From positions 1 through 41,143 of the forward strand of contig JAJFFP010000090.1 of the NCBI GenBank assembly GCA_021776595.1: a stretch of 41,143 nt of DNA, written 5' to 3'. Both the position numbers and the translations under genes were made by a program. This DNA is from Robiginitomaculum sp. (lineage in GTDB: Bacteria; Pseudomonadota; Alphaproteobacteria; Caulobacterales; Maricaulaceae). Below, piece by piece: positions 9,323 to 16,710 of this stretch; within the stretch, counting starts at the first letter, position 1; every line of letters begins with the position of its first letter. The notes under the pieces were generated by a model. That model ran no database searches and was not told the origin of the DNA. It saw only the letters and a program-made list of their open reading frames with translations.

Positions 9323-9899
9323 AGATTTTTCAACCCTGAAGTCAAGAACACTGGTTCTGGCGCAGGAAAATATTGACACTGACCAGATCATTCCGGCGCG
9401 TTATTTAACCACAACCCTTCGTGCCGGGCTGGGCAAAGCAGCTTTTTATGACTGGCGGTTTGATGAAAATGGCAAGCCGCGCAAAAACAGTCCCTTTAGC
9501 GGCCACCATCCCGCTACGCATCAAATCCTGGTGGGCGGCGCAAATTTTGGCTGTGGCTCCTCGCGCGAACATGCGCCCTGGGCACTGACAGATTATGGTT
9601 TCAGGGCCATTATCAGCACCGGCATTGCCGATATTTTCAAAAGCAATGCCTTGAAAAACAGCATGATTCCTATTGAACTACCTGCTGAACATCATGATGC
9701 GTTACTGGCTAATCCGGGCGCGGAACTGGTAATCGACCTTGAACGCTGTGCCGTTGAATGGCCCGGTCACTGGACGCAGGATTTTGATATTGATCCCTTT
9801 GGCCGCCAATGCTTGCTGGATGGTGTTGACCCGCTTGGCTTTTTGCAACAATGCGAGAACGACATCGCCAAATATGAAGCAAAATACCATGAGCTATAA
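9312..9899 (+). CDS. leuD: 3-isopropylmalate dehydratase, small subunit
   Basis: The swivel domain that completes the LeuCD active site. It is 195 aa. [14 protein letters not shown] near the N-terminus and [18 protein letters not shown] are the family signatures. The start is GTG at 9312, with GGAGG at 9301-9305 giving a 6-nt gap; the frame runs open further upstream inside leuC, but that is not homologous sequence. Both ends overlap neighbours (leuC 11 nt, leuB 11 nt). Confidence 0.95.
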   Translation: MLLEDFSTLKSRTLVLAQENIDTDQIIPARYLTTTLRAGLGKAAFYDWRFDENGKPRKNSPFSGHHPATHQILVGGANFGCGSSREHAPWALTDYGFRAIISTGIADIFKSNALKNSMIPIELPAEHHDALLANPGAELVIDLERCAVEWPGHWTQDFDIDPFGRQCLLDGVDPLGFLQQCENDIAKYEAKYHEL

Positions 9900-10935
9900 A
9901 ATTGTGGTCCTGCCCGGTGATGGTATCGGTCCGGAAATCAGCAAAGCCGCTATGAAAATTCTCCAGTGCGTGGTCAAAAAATTTGGATTTTCCATAGAAA
10001 CGCAATGGCATGATTTTGGCGGTGCCGCCATTGATGCCTGCGGTGAACCTTTACCGGCTTCAACGCTGGCCGCCTGTCAGGGGGCTGATGGCATTTTCTT
10101 GGGTGCGGTTGGCGGCCCTAAATGGGGGATGAATACCGTGCGCCCGGAAGCCGGCTTGCTGGCCTTGCGCAAGGCATTGGGCCTGTTTGCCAATTTACGA
10201 CCGGTTCGGGTGCACCCGGCTTTGGCGGCATATTCTCCCTTAAAGGTGGAACGAATAAAGGATGTGGACATCCTGATCGTGCGCGAGCTGACCGGTGGGT
10301 TATATTTTGGTGAGAAAAAGCGCAATGCCGATCAGGCCAGCGATGTGTGCGCCTATTCCCGCTTTGAAATTTTACGGGTTGCCAAGGTGGCTTTTGAGGC
10401 TGCGCGGGAACGCAAAAACCATGTAATATCCATCGACAAGGCCAATGTGCTGGAAACCAGCAGGCTATGGCGCGAAACCGTAACCGCGCTACATCAAAAA
10501 GAATATGCAGATGTTCAGTTGAGTCATGAACTGGTGGACTCAGCGGCGATGAAACTGATCACTGCACCTGGCCGTTATGATGTGGTGCTCACCGAAAACC
10601 TGTTTGGCGATATATTAAGCGATGAATGTTCGGTGCTGGCTGGCTCGATTGGCCTTTTGGGCTCTGCATCACTGGGTAAGGGCAAGACCGGGCTTTATGA
10701 GCCAATACACGGGTCCGCCCCGGATATTGCCGGAAAAAATATTGCCAACCCCATCGGCGCTATCGCCAGTGTGGCCATGATGCTGCGCCACAGCCTAGGT
10801 GAGCACGAAGCGGCCAATGCCATTGAACAGGCGATTTTTGCGGCACTGGATAATGATCAACTGACCCGCGATCTGGGTGGCCAGCTTGACTGTATGCAAA
10901 TGACAGAGGCGGTTATGCACAGCTTTAGAGCCTGA
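9889..10935 (+). CDS. leuB: 3-isopropylmalate dehydrogenase
   Basis: Oxidatively decarboxylates 3-isopropylmalate with NAD+ and Mg2+ to give 2-oxoisocaproate. It is 348 aa. Landmarks are LPGDGIGPEI at the N-terminus, VGGPKWG, the substrate-binding RELTGGLYFGEK loop, and EPIHGSAPDIAGKNIANP, the NAD-binding and specificity segment near the C-terminus. The ATG overlaps leuD by 11 nt. This is the last gene of the ilv-leu run. The 146-bp gap after it contains no convincing intrinsic terminator. Confidence 0.95.
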   Translation: MSYKIVVLPGDGIGPEISKAAMKILQCVVKKFGFSIETQWHDFGGAAIDACGEPLPASTLAACQGADGIFLGAVGGPKWGMNTVRPEAGLLALRKALGLFANLRPVRVHPALAAYSPLKVERIKDVDILIVRELTGGLYFGEKKRNADQASDVCAYSRFEILRVAKVAFEAARERKNHVISIDKANVLETSRLWRETVTALHQKEYADVQLSHELVDSAAMKLITAPGRYDVVLTENLFGDILSDECSVLAGSIGLLGSASLGKGKTGLYEPIHGSAPDIAGKNIANPIGAIASVAMMLRHSLGEHEAANAIEQAIFAALDNDQLTRDLGGQLDCMQMTEAVMHSFRA

Positions 10936-11081
10936 CTACTTCAGCACTGGTTTTGGCTGCAATAAAGCTGATCCAAAGGGGGTTGTGGTAATGGGATGAG
11001 CACGGCATTTTTTTGTTTGCCCTGCCTCTTGCAATTGCACTAACGTGCTTTGAACGTAGATAGAGTTGGTTAGTAAAACAA

Positions 11082-11813
11082 ATGAAATATCGTATTCGGG
11101 CTGCGAGTGTATGCCTTCTGTGCGCCTTTGCCATGGTCCTGGTTCCGCCTGTTGTTTTTAACGGTTTTGGATATGGTGAAGCCCAGGCAGGCTCAAAACA
11201 AAAAGCCAAAAAAATCAAAGCCCCCCGTAGAAAAAAGAGACCTAGCCTGTCTTTTCGACCAGAGGTTTCGCGCCAGGCCCCCAAGTATAATGGCAAGGTC
11301 GGGGTTTTGCAGTTTCGCGACCGGCGAGGGTTCAAATTTTATGGTGGGTCGGATGATTTTTTTGCAGAGCCAACGGTGGAGGCATTAAATTCGGCACTAT
11401 TTATAGGCACCAAATCCGGGCGGGCTTTTACCCAAGTGGTCAAAGTGCCGGTGCAGCCATCAGTCCGGTTAAGCAGACAAGAGCTTAAAGGCATCGCCAG
11501 TCAATACGGGCTTGACTACATTCTGCTCAGTGATTTGACGACGTTTACGCTGTTGCGTGAGAAAATGGCAACCAGGAAAAAGGGCTATGACTTTTCCGTT
11601 AAGGTTCGTTTCGGACTGTTTGGCCAACTGATTGACCCTAAAAGCGGGGCTATTCTTTGGGCTGAGCCCGTGGTGCGTGAGATGGGGCAATTGAACATAA
11701 AACGTAAAACCAAAGCCGAGGATTATGGTGACAGCGCGGTCGCTGCCGTAAAAGCGGTGATGGCTGATATGTCCATTTCGATCCATACCATCGGTCTGGA
11801 GGTCCGCCAATGA
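11082..11813 (+). CDS. Exported protein of unknown function, possible CsgG/LpoB-like fold
   Basis: 243 aa. The N-terminus is a long signal peptide (basic start, hydrophobic core about 8-26) with a likely cut after AQA near residue 36. There is no lipobox. A Lys/Arg-rich linker follows, then an alpha/beta pattern: strand KVGVLQFRD, helix FFAEPTVEALNSAL, strand-helix LSRQELKGIASQYG, strand DYILLSDLT, and VRFGLFGQLIDPKSGAILW. That strand order recalls the periplasmic CsgG / LpoB / GNA1162 group, an inference from pattern only. Its stop overlaps the next start (ATGA). It is the first of four linked genes for exported proteins; no clear promoter was found in the 146 bp upstream. Confidence 0.7.
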   Translation: MKYRIRAASVCLLCAFAMVLVPPVVFNGFGYGEAQAGSKQKAKKIKAPRRKKRPSLSFRPEVSRQAPKYNGKVGVLQFRDRRGFKFYGGSDDFFAEPTVEALNSALFIGTKSGRAFTQVVKVPVQPSVRLSRQELKGIASQYGLDYILLSDLTTFTLLREKMATRKKGYDFSVKVRFGLFGQLIDPKSGAILWAEPVVREMGQLNIKRKTKAEDYGDSAVAAVKAVMADMSISIHTIGLEVRQ

Positions 11814-12388
11814 AGGTTCTACCCTTATACATAGCCGTTTTTTTATCTGCCCTTACACTGGCCGCGCCCGCGTTGGCCAAGGATAAGTTTCTGAAATCAA
11901 AGGGGCAGGAACTGCGCTACCGCGAAGCCTCGGCCTATGCCAACAGCGCTGAAAAGCGTGATATTATGGTCGGTGCGGAATATCTGGGCAAGCGCGAGCA
12001 AAAACGCCTGCTGGGCGGGCAGAGCGGCAAATTCCGCGCCCTGGAAGTGGCGATCACCAATAATAGTCGTTTTCGCCTTTATGTGAATGAGATTGATTTA
12101 AGGGGATCGGCGCAGAGTGCATCAAAACCCGTAGCTACACTGGACGCCATTGCCAGAGCCACCGGGCCTTCAGGCAGTGGCAACAAAAAAGGGATGCGGC
12201 TTTCTATTTTGCGCAATAATTTGATCGATAAAAGTTTACAGGCCAATGTGATCCTGCCCGGTGAAACCATACAGGGCCTGGTATTTATTAATAACAAGGA
12301 CCGGGGCAATGGTCAGGGTTTACGTATCGATTTGCAAAATCTCAAGCGATTGATTTACCTGGATATTATTGTACCGCTTGACCAGTAA
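11810..12388 (+). CDS. Exported protein of unknown function
   Basis: 192 aa with a clean signal peptide (hydrophobic residues 4-20, cut after ALA at about 23). The mature part looks like a beta-rich domain: LEVAITNNSRFRLYVNEIDL, a flexible Gly/Ser stretch, then VILPGETIQGLVFINNK and a final hydrophobic strand LIYLDIIVPLDQ. The layout, with a conserved-looking carboxyl group followed by GxVFxN, resembles small periplasmic beta-sandwich proteins, but I recognise no family. It is translationally coupled to the upstream gene by a 4-nt overlap. Confidence 0.7.
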   Translation: MKVLPLYIAVFLSALTLAAPALAKDKFLKSKGQELRYREASAYANSAEKRDIMVGAEYLGKREQKRLLGGQSGKFRALEVAITNNSRFRLYVNEIDLRGSAQSASKPVATLDAIARATGPSGSGNKKGMRLSILRNNLIDKSLQANVILPGETIQGLVFINNKDRGNGQGLRIDLQNLKRLIYLDIIVPLDQ

Positions 12389-12415
12389 ACGCATAAGTTC
12401 AACTACGGAATGAAA

Positions 12416-14704
12416 ATGTCATACTTACGCTCTTTATGCCTTGGCGGGACGTTATTAACGCTGGCTTTTGCCGGGCCATTGGCCGCGCAGGAAGTGCTCA
12501 CGCCGGAACGCCTGAATGCCTTGAAAGGCTTTGCAGACCGGGTGGAGCGTGATCACAAAAACGTAAGCCTGCGCCTGCGTAGCTTGTTTGAGGATGAGGC
12601 CGGTATTTTACGAACCAGAGCGCGCACCAAAGCCGATGAGTGGTATCGCAATGGCCTGCCTGATTATGAACAGGGGGAATATCAGAGTTTGATTTCCCGT
12701 CTTGCAGTTTTGCACCAGCTGGAGAAACAGGACTATGGCTATATCCATAACCTTGTTCCCATTTTGGGCAAACGCATCGTCACCCTTGATATTGTCTATA
12801 AGGGCAAGGCCAAAAAAGATGCGGTGATCTTAGCGACCACCATGCACAATATCGCCAAAGAGGAATTTCGTGATCAGTTGATGGGCAATCTCTATGGCAC
12901 GTATCTGGCCGCTCTGGCTGAACCAACACCGGCGGCAGCACATGAAAAAATGCTGCAATTTCGGGGTTTCATAGAAAGCATGGCGGCAACAGATCGCGAG
13001 GCGATCGAGATGGAAACCCAAAAAATCCAGCGCGAGATGGATTATTTCATGGTATCTCTCATCCCTGGTGTGGGCGAGGCCATGGCGCTGACCGAGGCTT
13101 ATTACGGCACCAGTGCTTTGGGAGAAAGGCTGACCTGGGTGGATCAGGCGATGGCGCTGGCGGGGGTGGTTGGTGCCGTTGGTGATGTGGCAAGTGTGGT
13201 CAAAACCGCCGGTAAATTCCCTGTTAAAGCTGGCAATACCATGAACCTGCTTTCGGGTTACATCGATAATCTGACCCCGGCAGAGCGGGTTTTCATCAAT
13301 AATAAATACCCCGGCACCGGGGTTAAGGCACTGGAGGATTTAAGCGCCAGGTCCAAGGTTTTGCGCACCCCCACGGGCAATGAAGTTACCAAAGTGGTTG
13401 ACGGGATTAACCCCAAGGGCATGCACATCGCCCGCCAAGCCATGGCCGAGCAAAACGCTTCACTGGGGAAGTTGGGAAAAGTCGATACGGATGAAATACG
13501 GACCCTCAAAGTCAAAGCATATGCCGCCGTAGAGGCTGACACGCCGGGTCTTGATTTTGCCAAACTGGATAATCCGGCCAGTATGACTGATGCAGATTTT
13601 AATGATTTGCAAAAGAGCTTTGATCTGGGCGAGACAGAAATGGCGGCAATCCGCAAAAATCCGGCATTGGCAAAGGACAAGATTGAACAATTCACGGGCG
13701 TGCCAATTGATGCCCTTAAAGCCAAGGCAGATGTGTTTGAGAAGGGTGAATATGCGGTGATGCGCAATTCCAATGTGGATGGTCTGGCTGCGCTTAAAAA
13801 CAAGGAAGCGGTGCCAAAACCGCTCTTTATGAAAGGCAAGTCCGGGGTTGGCGGTGCGGTTTATACCGACCAGGAATTCAGCAAACTTTCCAGAGACCTG
13901 GATGCGGCCGAAGCGGCTGGCAACACCAAACTGGCCACAGAAATTCGCAAAGACATTGCCAAATCCAGTGCCGATGTGGAATCGATTACCCGTGAAAAGG
14001 AACTGGCGGCATTACAACTGGACCTCTCCAAAGCCCATGTTAGCGGTAATGAAGGTGAAGCCCGGCGCCTGAAAAGCCAGATCAATACCATTGAGAGCAC
14101 CAGACAGGCGGCGACCTCCAACCGGGTGGGTGATAAAACCATTGTCGCGGTTATGGTGGCCGGAGATGATGGAAGACCTGTGCGCTCGGTCATGTTGCGT
14201 GATAAAGAAGGTGAACTGTTTGACATAAATACACGGCAATTGGCGACGAATAATGCCAGCATTGTCAAAAATGCCGATGGTACCGATAAAAGCCTGTCGC
14301 GGGTAGTCGATAAACGGACCGGTCAGCATTTTGTTGCCGATGCCGATGCCCACATTCTGGGCTTTAAGGGCGGTGGTGCCGATGATTTGCTCAGCGAAGA
14401 TGAAATTGGCGGCTTTATGACCAATACGGAGAAAAAACGACTGGCAGAAATTGCCAGAGCGCAAACCGCTGCCGATCAGACCCCGATGATGCTGCATGGC
14501 GGTCAGGTGCGCTATTACAAAGGTAAACTGCCCATTGATAAAAAGTTTTATGTGATCGAAAAAGACAAAATTCGCATTGTGCGCAATAATGGCGATCAAT
14601 TACGCAATATTGTTCACCAACACCGTCTTGAGGGCACCGTGGCCCCGGTGGATCCTCGATGGCAATGGGGGGAATGGACTCCGCAAGAGGGGTTCAAGAA
14701 ATGA
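12416..14704 (+). CDS. Exported protein with PT-TG-like pretoxin segment and anthrax EF/ExoY/CyaA-like cyclase-related domain
   Basis: 762 aa. Signal peptide at 1-24 (cut after LAA). A helical region of about 180 residues follows, then a hydrophobic SLIPGVGEAMALTEAYYG...GERL...AMALAGVVGAVGDV segment (about 208-268) resembling the PT-TG pretoxin domain of polymorphic toxins. Residues about 448-726 resemble class II nucleotidyl cyclases. R450 precedes K468 and K475 in PKPLFMKGKS; the 7-residue Lys spacing equals K346/K353 of oedema factor and K81/K88 of ExoY. DQEFSK follows. VADADAHILGF (D642, D644) matches the DYD metal site, and LHGG (H694) matches H577, followed by FYVIEKDKIRIV. The usual Asn and Glu after the His are not evident, and the Trp of SSDWGP is missing, so activity is uncertain. 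ATG 12416 is preferred for its GGAA spacing; ATG 12410 is in frame. The stop overlaps the next gene (ATGA). Confidence 0.7.
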   Translation: MSYLRSLCLGGTLLTLAFAGPLAAQEVLTPERLNALKGFADRVERDHKNVSLRLRSLFEDEAGILRTRARTKADEWYRNGLPDYEQGEYQSLISRLAVLHQLEKQDYGYIHNLVPILGKRIVTLDIVYKGKAKKDAVILATTMHNIAKEEFRDQLMGNLYGTYLAALAEPTPAAAHEKMLQFRGFIESMAATDREAIEMETQKIQREMDYFMVSLIPGVGEAMALTEAYYGTSALGERLTWVDQAMALAGVVGAVGDVASVVKTAGKFPVKAGNTMNLLSGYIDNLTPAERVFINNKYPGTGVKALEDLSARSKVLRTPTGNEVTKVVDGINPKGMHIARQAMAEQNASLGKLGKVDTDEIRTLKVKAYAAVEADTPGLDFAKLDNPASMTDADFNDLQKSFDLGETEMAAIRKNPALAKDKIEQFTGVPIDALKAKADVFEKGEYAVMRNSNVDGLAALKNKEAVPKPLFMKGKSGVGGAVYTDQEFSKLSRDLDAAEAAGNTKLATEIRKDIAKSSADVESITREKELAALQLDLSKAHVSGNEGEARRLKSQINTIESTRQAATSNRVGDKTIVAVMVAGDDGRPVRSVMLRDKEGELFDINTRQLATNNASIVKNADGTDKSLSRVVDKRTGQHFVADADAHILGFKGGGADDLLSEDEIGGFMTNTEKKRLAEIARAQTAADQTPMMLHGGQVRYYKGKLPIDKKFYVIEKDKIRIVRNNGDQLRNIVHQHRLEGTVAPVDPRWQWGEWTPQEGFKK
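13760..14600 (+). other. Candidate EF/ExoY/CyaA-like nucleotidyl cyclase domain (within the 12416-14704 gene)
   Basis: This marks the stretch from the putative ATP-phosphate-binding Arg (codon 13763) through Lys codons 13817 and 13838, the Asp-x-Asp pair (14339 and 14345) and the His-Gly (14495). The segment between the Lys and Asp blocks is a charged helical region of about 165 residues. It lies where the second lobe sits in oedema factor. The Asp-to-His distance (50) is shorter than in the known toxins. The assignment is by motif order and spacing only. Confidence 0.5.
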
Positions 14705-16185
14705 GATACACTCTTAAAATTACCGCCCTTGGCCTGTTAATCGCCGTTATGGTCTTGCCCGTTCAGCGATTATTCGCACAAACGCCAGGCGCTGCCGCAG
14801 AGGCTGTCCGGATCGAGGCGGAATATGATGCCATTGATGACCGCTTATTTGCCATGCGCAGCTTTATTGATGAAGCGGACGGGGTGGGTGGAACGCTGAT
14901 TTCACTGGCACGGGCGCTGGAGGAAGCCGATGCCATGGAGGGTAAGCTGGGCAGTTTGCGGGTGCGTTTGAATGCCTTACGTGCTGGTGATGCACAACAA
15001 GAAGAGGATGAAAACGATCTGGAAGGGGATAGCGAAAATAAAGAAAATGAGGATGAGGCCTGGGGCAGTTTTCTGGATACATTAAAAAAACCGGATATTG
15101 GCAATACCGGACTGGTGGAAACGGGCGGCGCTGATATTTCCTCCATACCCGCGAGCGGTGATGAGGCCGTGACGGAGCCTGACTTTGACGGGGTTCAGCA
15201 AGAAGGCGCAGAGGCGCAACCCGTTGCCGGTGATGCCAATGACTGGGATGCACTGGAGGCAGATGCCCAGGCCAACCCTTCTGAATATGAGTATGTGGGT
15301 GGCGAAGTTGATCAAACGGGTAGCACTGATAGCCAAGGCGGCGCAGAAAGTGATGATTGGGATAATATCGACGAAATTGATGACCAATTGGTGGGGGTCG
15401 ATCAAAACCGGATCAACGCCATGCGCGATAAAATGGCGCAACAGGCCGATAATGATAAAAACCGGATTAGCGCAAATGCGCATCAGGAATATTCACAAGT
15501 CCAGGCGGAGCGCCGTCGGGCGCGCGAGGAATATCTTCGTCGCCAGGCCCAACAACGGGCGGCGCTGGCCGCATCATTGCAAGCCTTTGCAAACCAGATG
15601 AATTCAGAAAATCTACCCGCTTCACCACTGCCGCCCCGTTCCTCATCACCAGTTTCAAGGTCGTCGGGAAGCTCTTCGGGCGGCGGCGGGATGACCAATG
15701 CGCAATATCAGCGATTGCTGAAACGGTGCATGGACGCAAAATATGCCAAAGCGCGCAATTCGGGCTTCCCGATAATGGACCCGAACGGCCCGCGAATTGA
15801 ATGTGATGCTGCAATCAGGAATGGCAGTTCAGGCAATGGTTCTTCTACGGGCAAGGGTCGCTCATCAAGGGGCGGAACCATAACACGTAAAACCACAGCC
15901 AATGCAAAGTTGAATACCTGGTATAAGTCTGGTGGTTCAGGGGTGCATACTTTTATTTTTCCCGGCATTCCACCACAAGGAGCAAAATTACGCGTGATGT
16001 GGACCATGTATATGGAGCCAGATCGTATAGCTGTTTATTACGATGGGCGTGTTGTTTTCGATAGTGGTGTAGTCAATACTTCATCTTCAAAAACCTTGCC
16101 ACCATTTTACGGGTCTTCCTTGAAGATTGTTCTGACCGGGAGCAATAATGCGACGAATTGGGAGTATTATCTTGAGCAGGGTTAA
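14701..16185 (+). CDS. Exported acidic, low-complexity protein with a C-terminal beta-rich domain
   Basis: 494 aa. Signal peptide 1-26 (cut after LFA). A short predicted coiled coil (about 30-95) is followed by a very acidic Asp/Glu/Gly-rich stretch (about 98-250) and a basic coiled-coil segment rich in Arg/Gln/Ala (QAERRRAREEYLRRQAQQR, about 275-310). A Ser/Gly linker leads to the C-terminal 95 residues. There HTFIFPGIPPQGAKLRVMW, PDRIAVYYDGRVVFDSGVV and a Trp-Tyr-Tyr end form a beta-sandwich-like pattern seen in surface and carbohydrate-binding modules. Two Cys lie near CMDAKYAKAR and ECDAA. The start overlaps the stop of the cyclase-like gene. Function unknown; an immunity, tethering or delivery role is conceivable from position only. 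Confidence 0.7.
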   Translation: MRYTLKITALGLLIAVMVLPVQRLFAQTPGAAAEAVRIEAEYDAIDDRLFAMRSFIDEADGVGGTLISLARALEEADAMEGKLGSLRVRLNALRAGDAQQEEDENDLEGDSENKENEDEAWGSFLDTLKKPDIGNTGLVETGGADISSIPASGDEAVTEPDFDGVQQEGAEAQPVAGDANDWDALEADAQANPSEYEYVGGEVDQTGSTDSQGGAESDDWDNIDEIDDQLVGVDQNRINAMRDKMAQQADNDKNRISANAHQEYSQVQAERRRAREEYLRRQAQQRAALAASLQAFANQMNSENLPASPLPPRSSSPVSRSSGSSSGGGGMTNAQYQRLLKRCMDAKYAKARNSGFPIMDPNGPRIECDAAIRNGSSGNGSSTGKGRSSRGGTITRKTTANAKLNTWYKSGGSGVHTFIFPGIPPQGAKLRVMWTMYMEPDRIAVYYDGRVVFDSGVVNTSSSKTLPPFYGSSLKIVLTGSNNATNWEYYLEQG

Positions 16186-16296
16186 CGCAGGCGCTCACAA
16201 GATACGTCCCTTTGCGCATGCGTGAGTATGTGAATAGATGAGCCTGCCCTGGACCTGATCCTCAGGATGAGGTGAGAGCAAGTATATTAACAGTCT

Positions 16297-16331
16297 CATG
16301 TTGAGGTGGCGCGCAGCGTCCTCGAAACATG
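16297..16331. repeat. Degenerate REP-like palindrome
   Basis: CATGTTGAGG (16297-16306) is complementary, with a two-base bulge, to CCTCGAAACATG (16320-16331) around a GC-rich core (GGCGCGCAGCG). The layout resembles the palindromic intergenic element of the type CCTCATCCTGAGG...CCTCGAAGGATG that is widespread in alphaproteobacteria, here mutated. Confidence 0.45.
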
Positions 16332-16416
16332 GATGGCAACTTGCCACAAATATACCCTGCAAGCGCCCCTGTGGGATAAGTTTCGGCAATCCCCAACCAA
16401 ACCCTCATTCGTGTCA

Positions 16417-16435
16417 CCCCGAATTTAGTCCGGGG
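16417..16435. repeat. Short palindrome CCCCG...CGGGG
   Basis: CCCCG (16417-16421) and CGGGG (16431-16435) flank a 9-nt loop. The surrounding GTCACCCCGAATTTAGTCCG resembles another dispersed alphaproteobacterial repeat (GTCATCCCGGACTTGATCCGGG type). Confidence 0.4.
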
Positions 16436-16534
16436 CCTATAGGGCCTATGGATATTCATTATGAATACCGGATCAGGTCCGTGGTAACACAAAAGAGCTT
16501 ATCCCGTGCATAGACTGACAAGGGTCACACACTA

Positions 16535-16637
16535 CCCCTTAATGACCCTCATGCTATCCATAAAATACCCCTTAATTGACCCAAAACGCGCTTTTATGGA
16601 CCCTTAAATCAGGCTTATTGCCCCTTAATGACCCTCA
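16535..16637 (+). repeat. Three copies of a CCCCTTAAT(T)GACCC motif
   Basis: CCCCTTAATGACCCTCA occurs identically at 16535-16551 and 16621-16637. A variant CCCCTTAATTGACCC lies at 16568-16582, and a weaker ACCCTTAAAT at 16600-16609. Copy starts are 33 and 53 nt apart. AGGGTCA at 16521-16527 is an inverted match to TGACCCT at 16543-16549. This could be a regulator-binding array or the remnant of a repeat; the spacing is not CRISPR-like. Confidence 0.55.
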
Positions 16638-16710
16638 GATAAACGGGGATAATTGTGCTTTACACACGCTCCCCCGGTGCAGGCTATAATGGTGCAATTT
16701 GGCAATAGGA

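Larger units (their letters stand above)
16186..16710 (+). other. 525-bp intergenic region with repeats and no recognisable gene
   Basis: I see no coding frame with a ribosome-binding site here. The region contains a degenerate alphaproteobacterial-style palindrome, a second palindrome, a dispersed 11-bp inverted repeat (GGACCTGATCC at 16251-16261 and its reverse complement at 16470-16480), and three copies of a CCCCTTAAT-type motif. It separates the exported-protein cluster from convergently oriented holC/pepA. No terminator with a T tract was identified. Confidence 0.6.

Noticed and set aside
10936..11081. Terminator after leuB
   Set aside because: A T7 run at about 11010 has no convincing stem before it, and GCAC/GTGC around 11036-11047 is only 4 bp.
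11082..11813. Lipoprotein assignment for the CsgG/LpoB-like candidate
   Set aside because: Cysteines lie inside the hydrophobic core, not in a lipobox at the cleavage position; an AQA cut by signal peptidase I is more likely.
16535..16637. CRISPR array
   Set aside because: Only three short, imperfect units with uneven spacing (33 and 53 nt) and no cas gene in the window.
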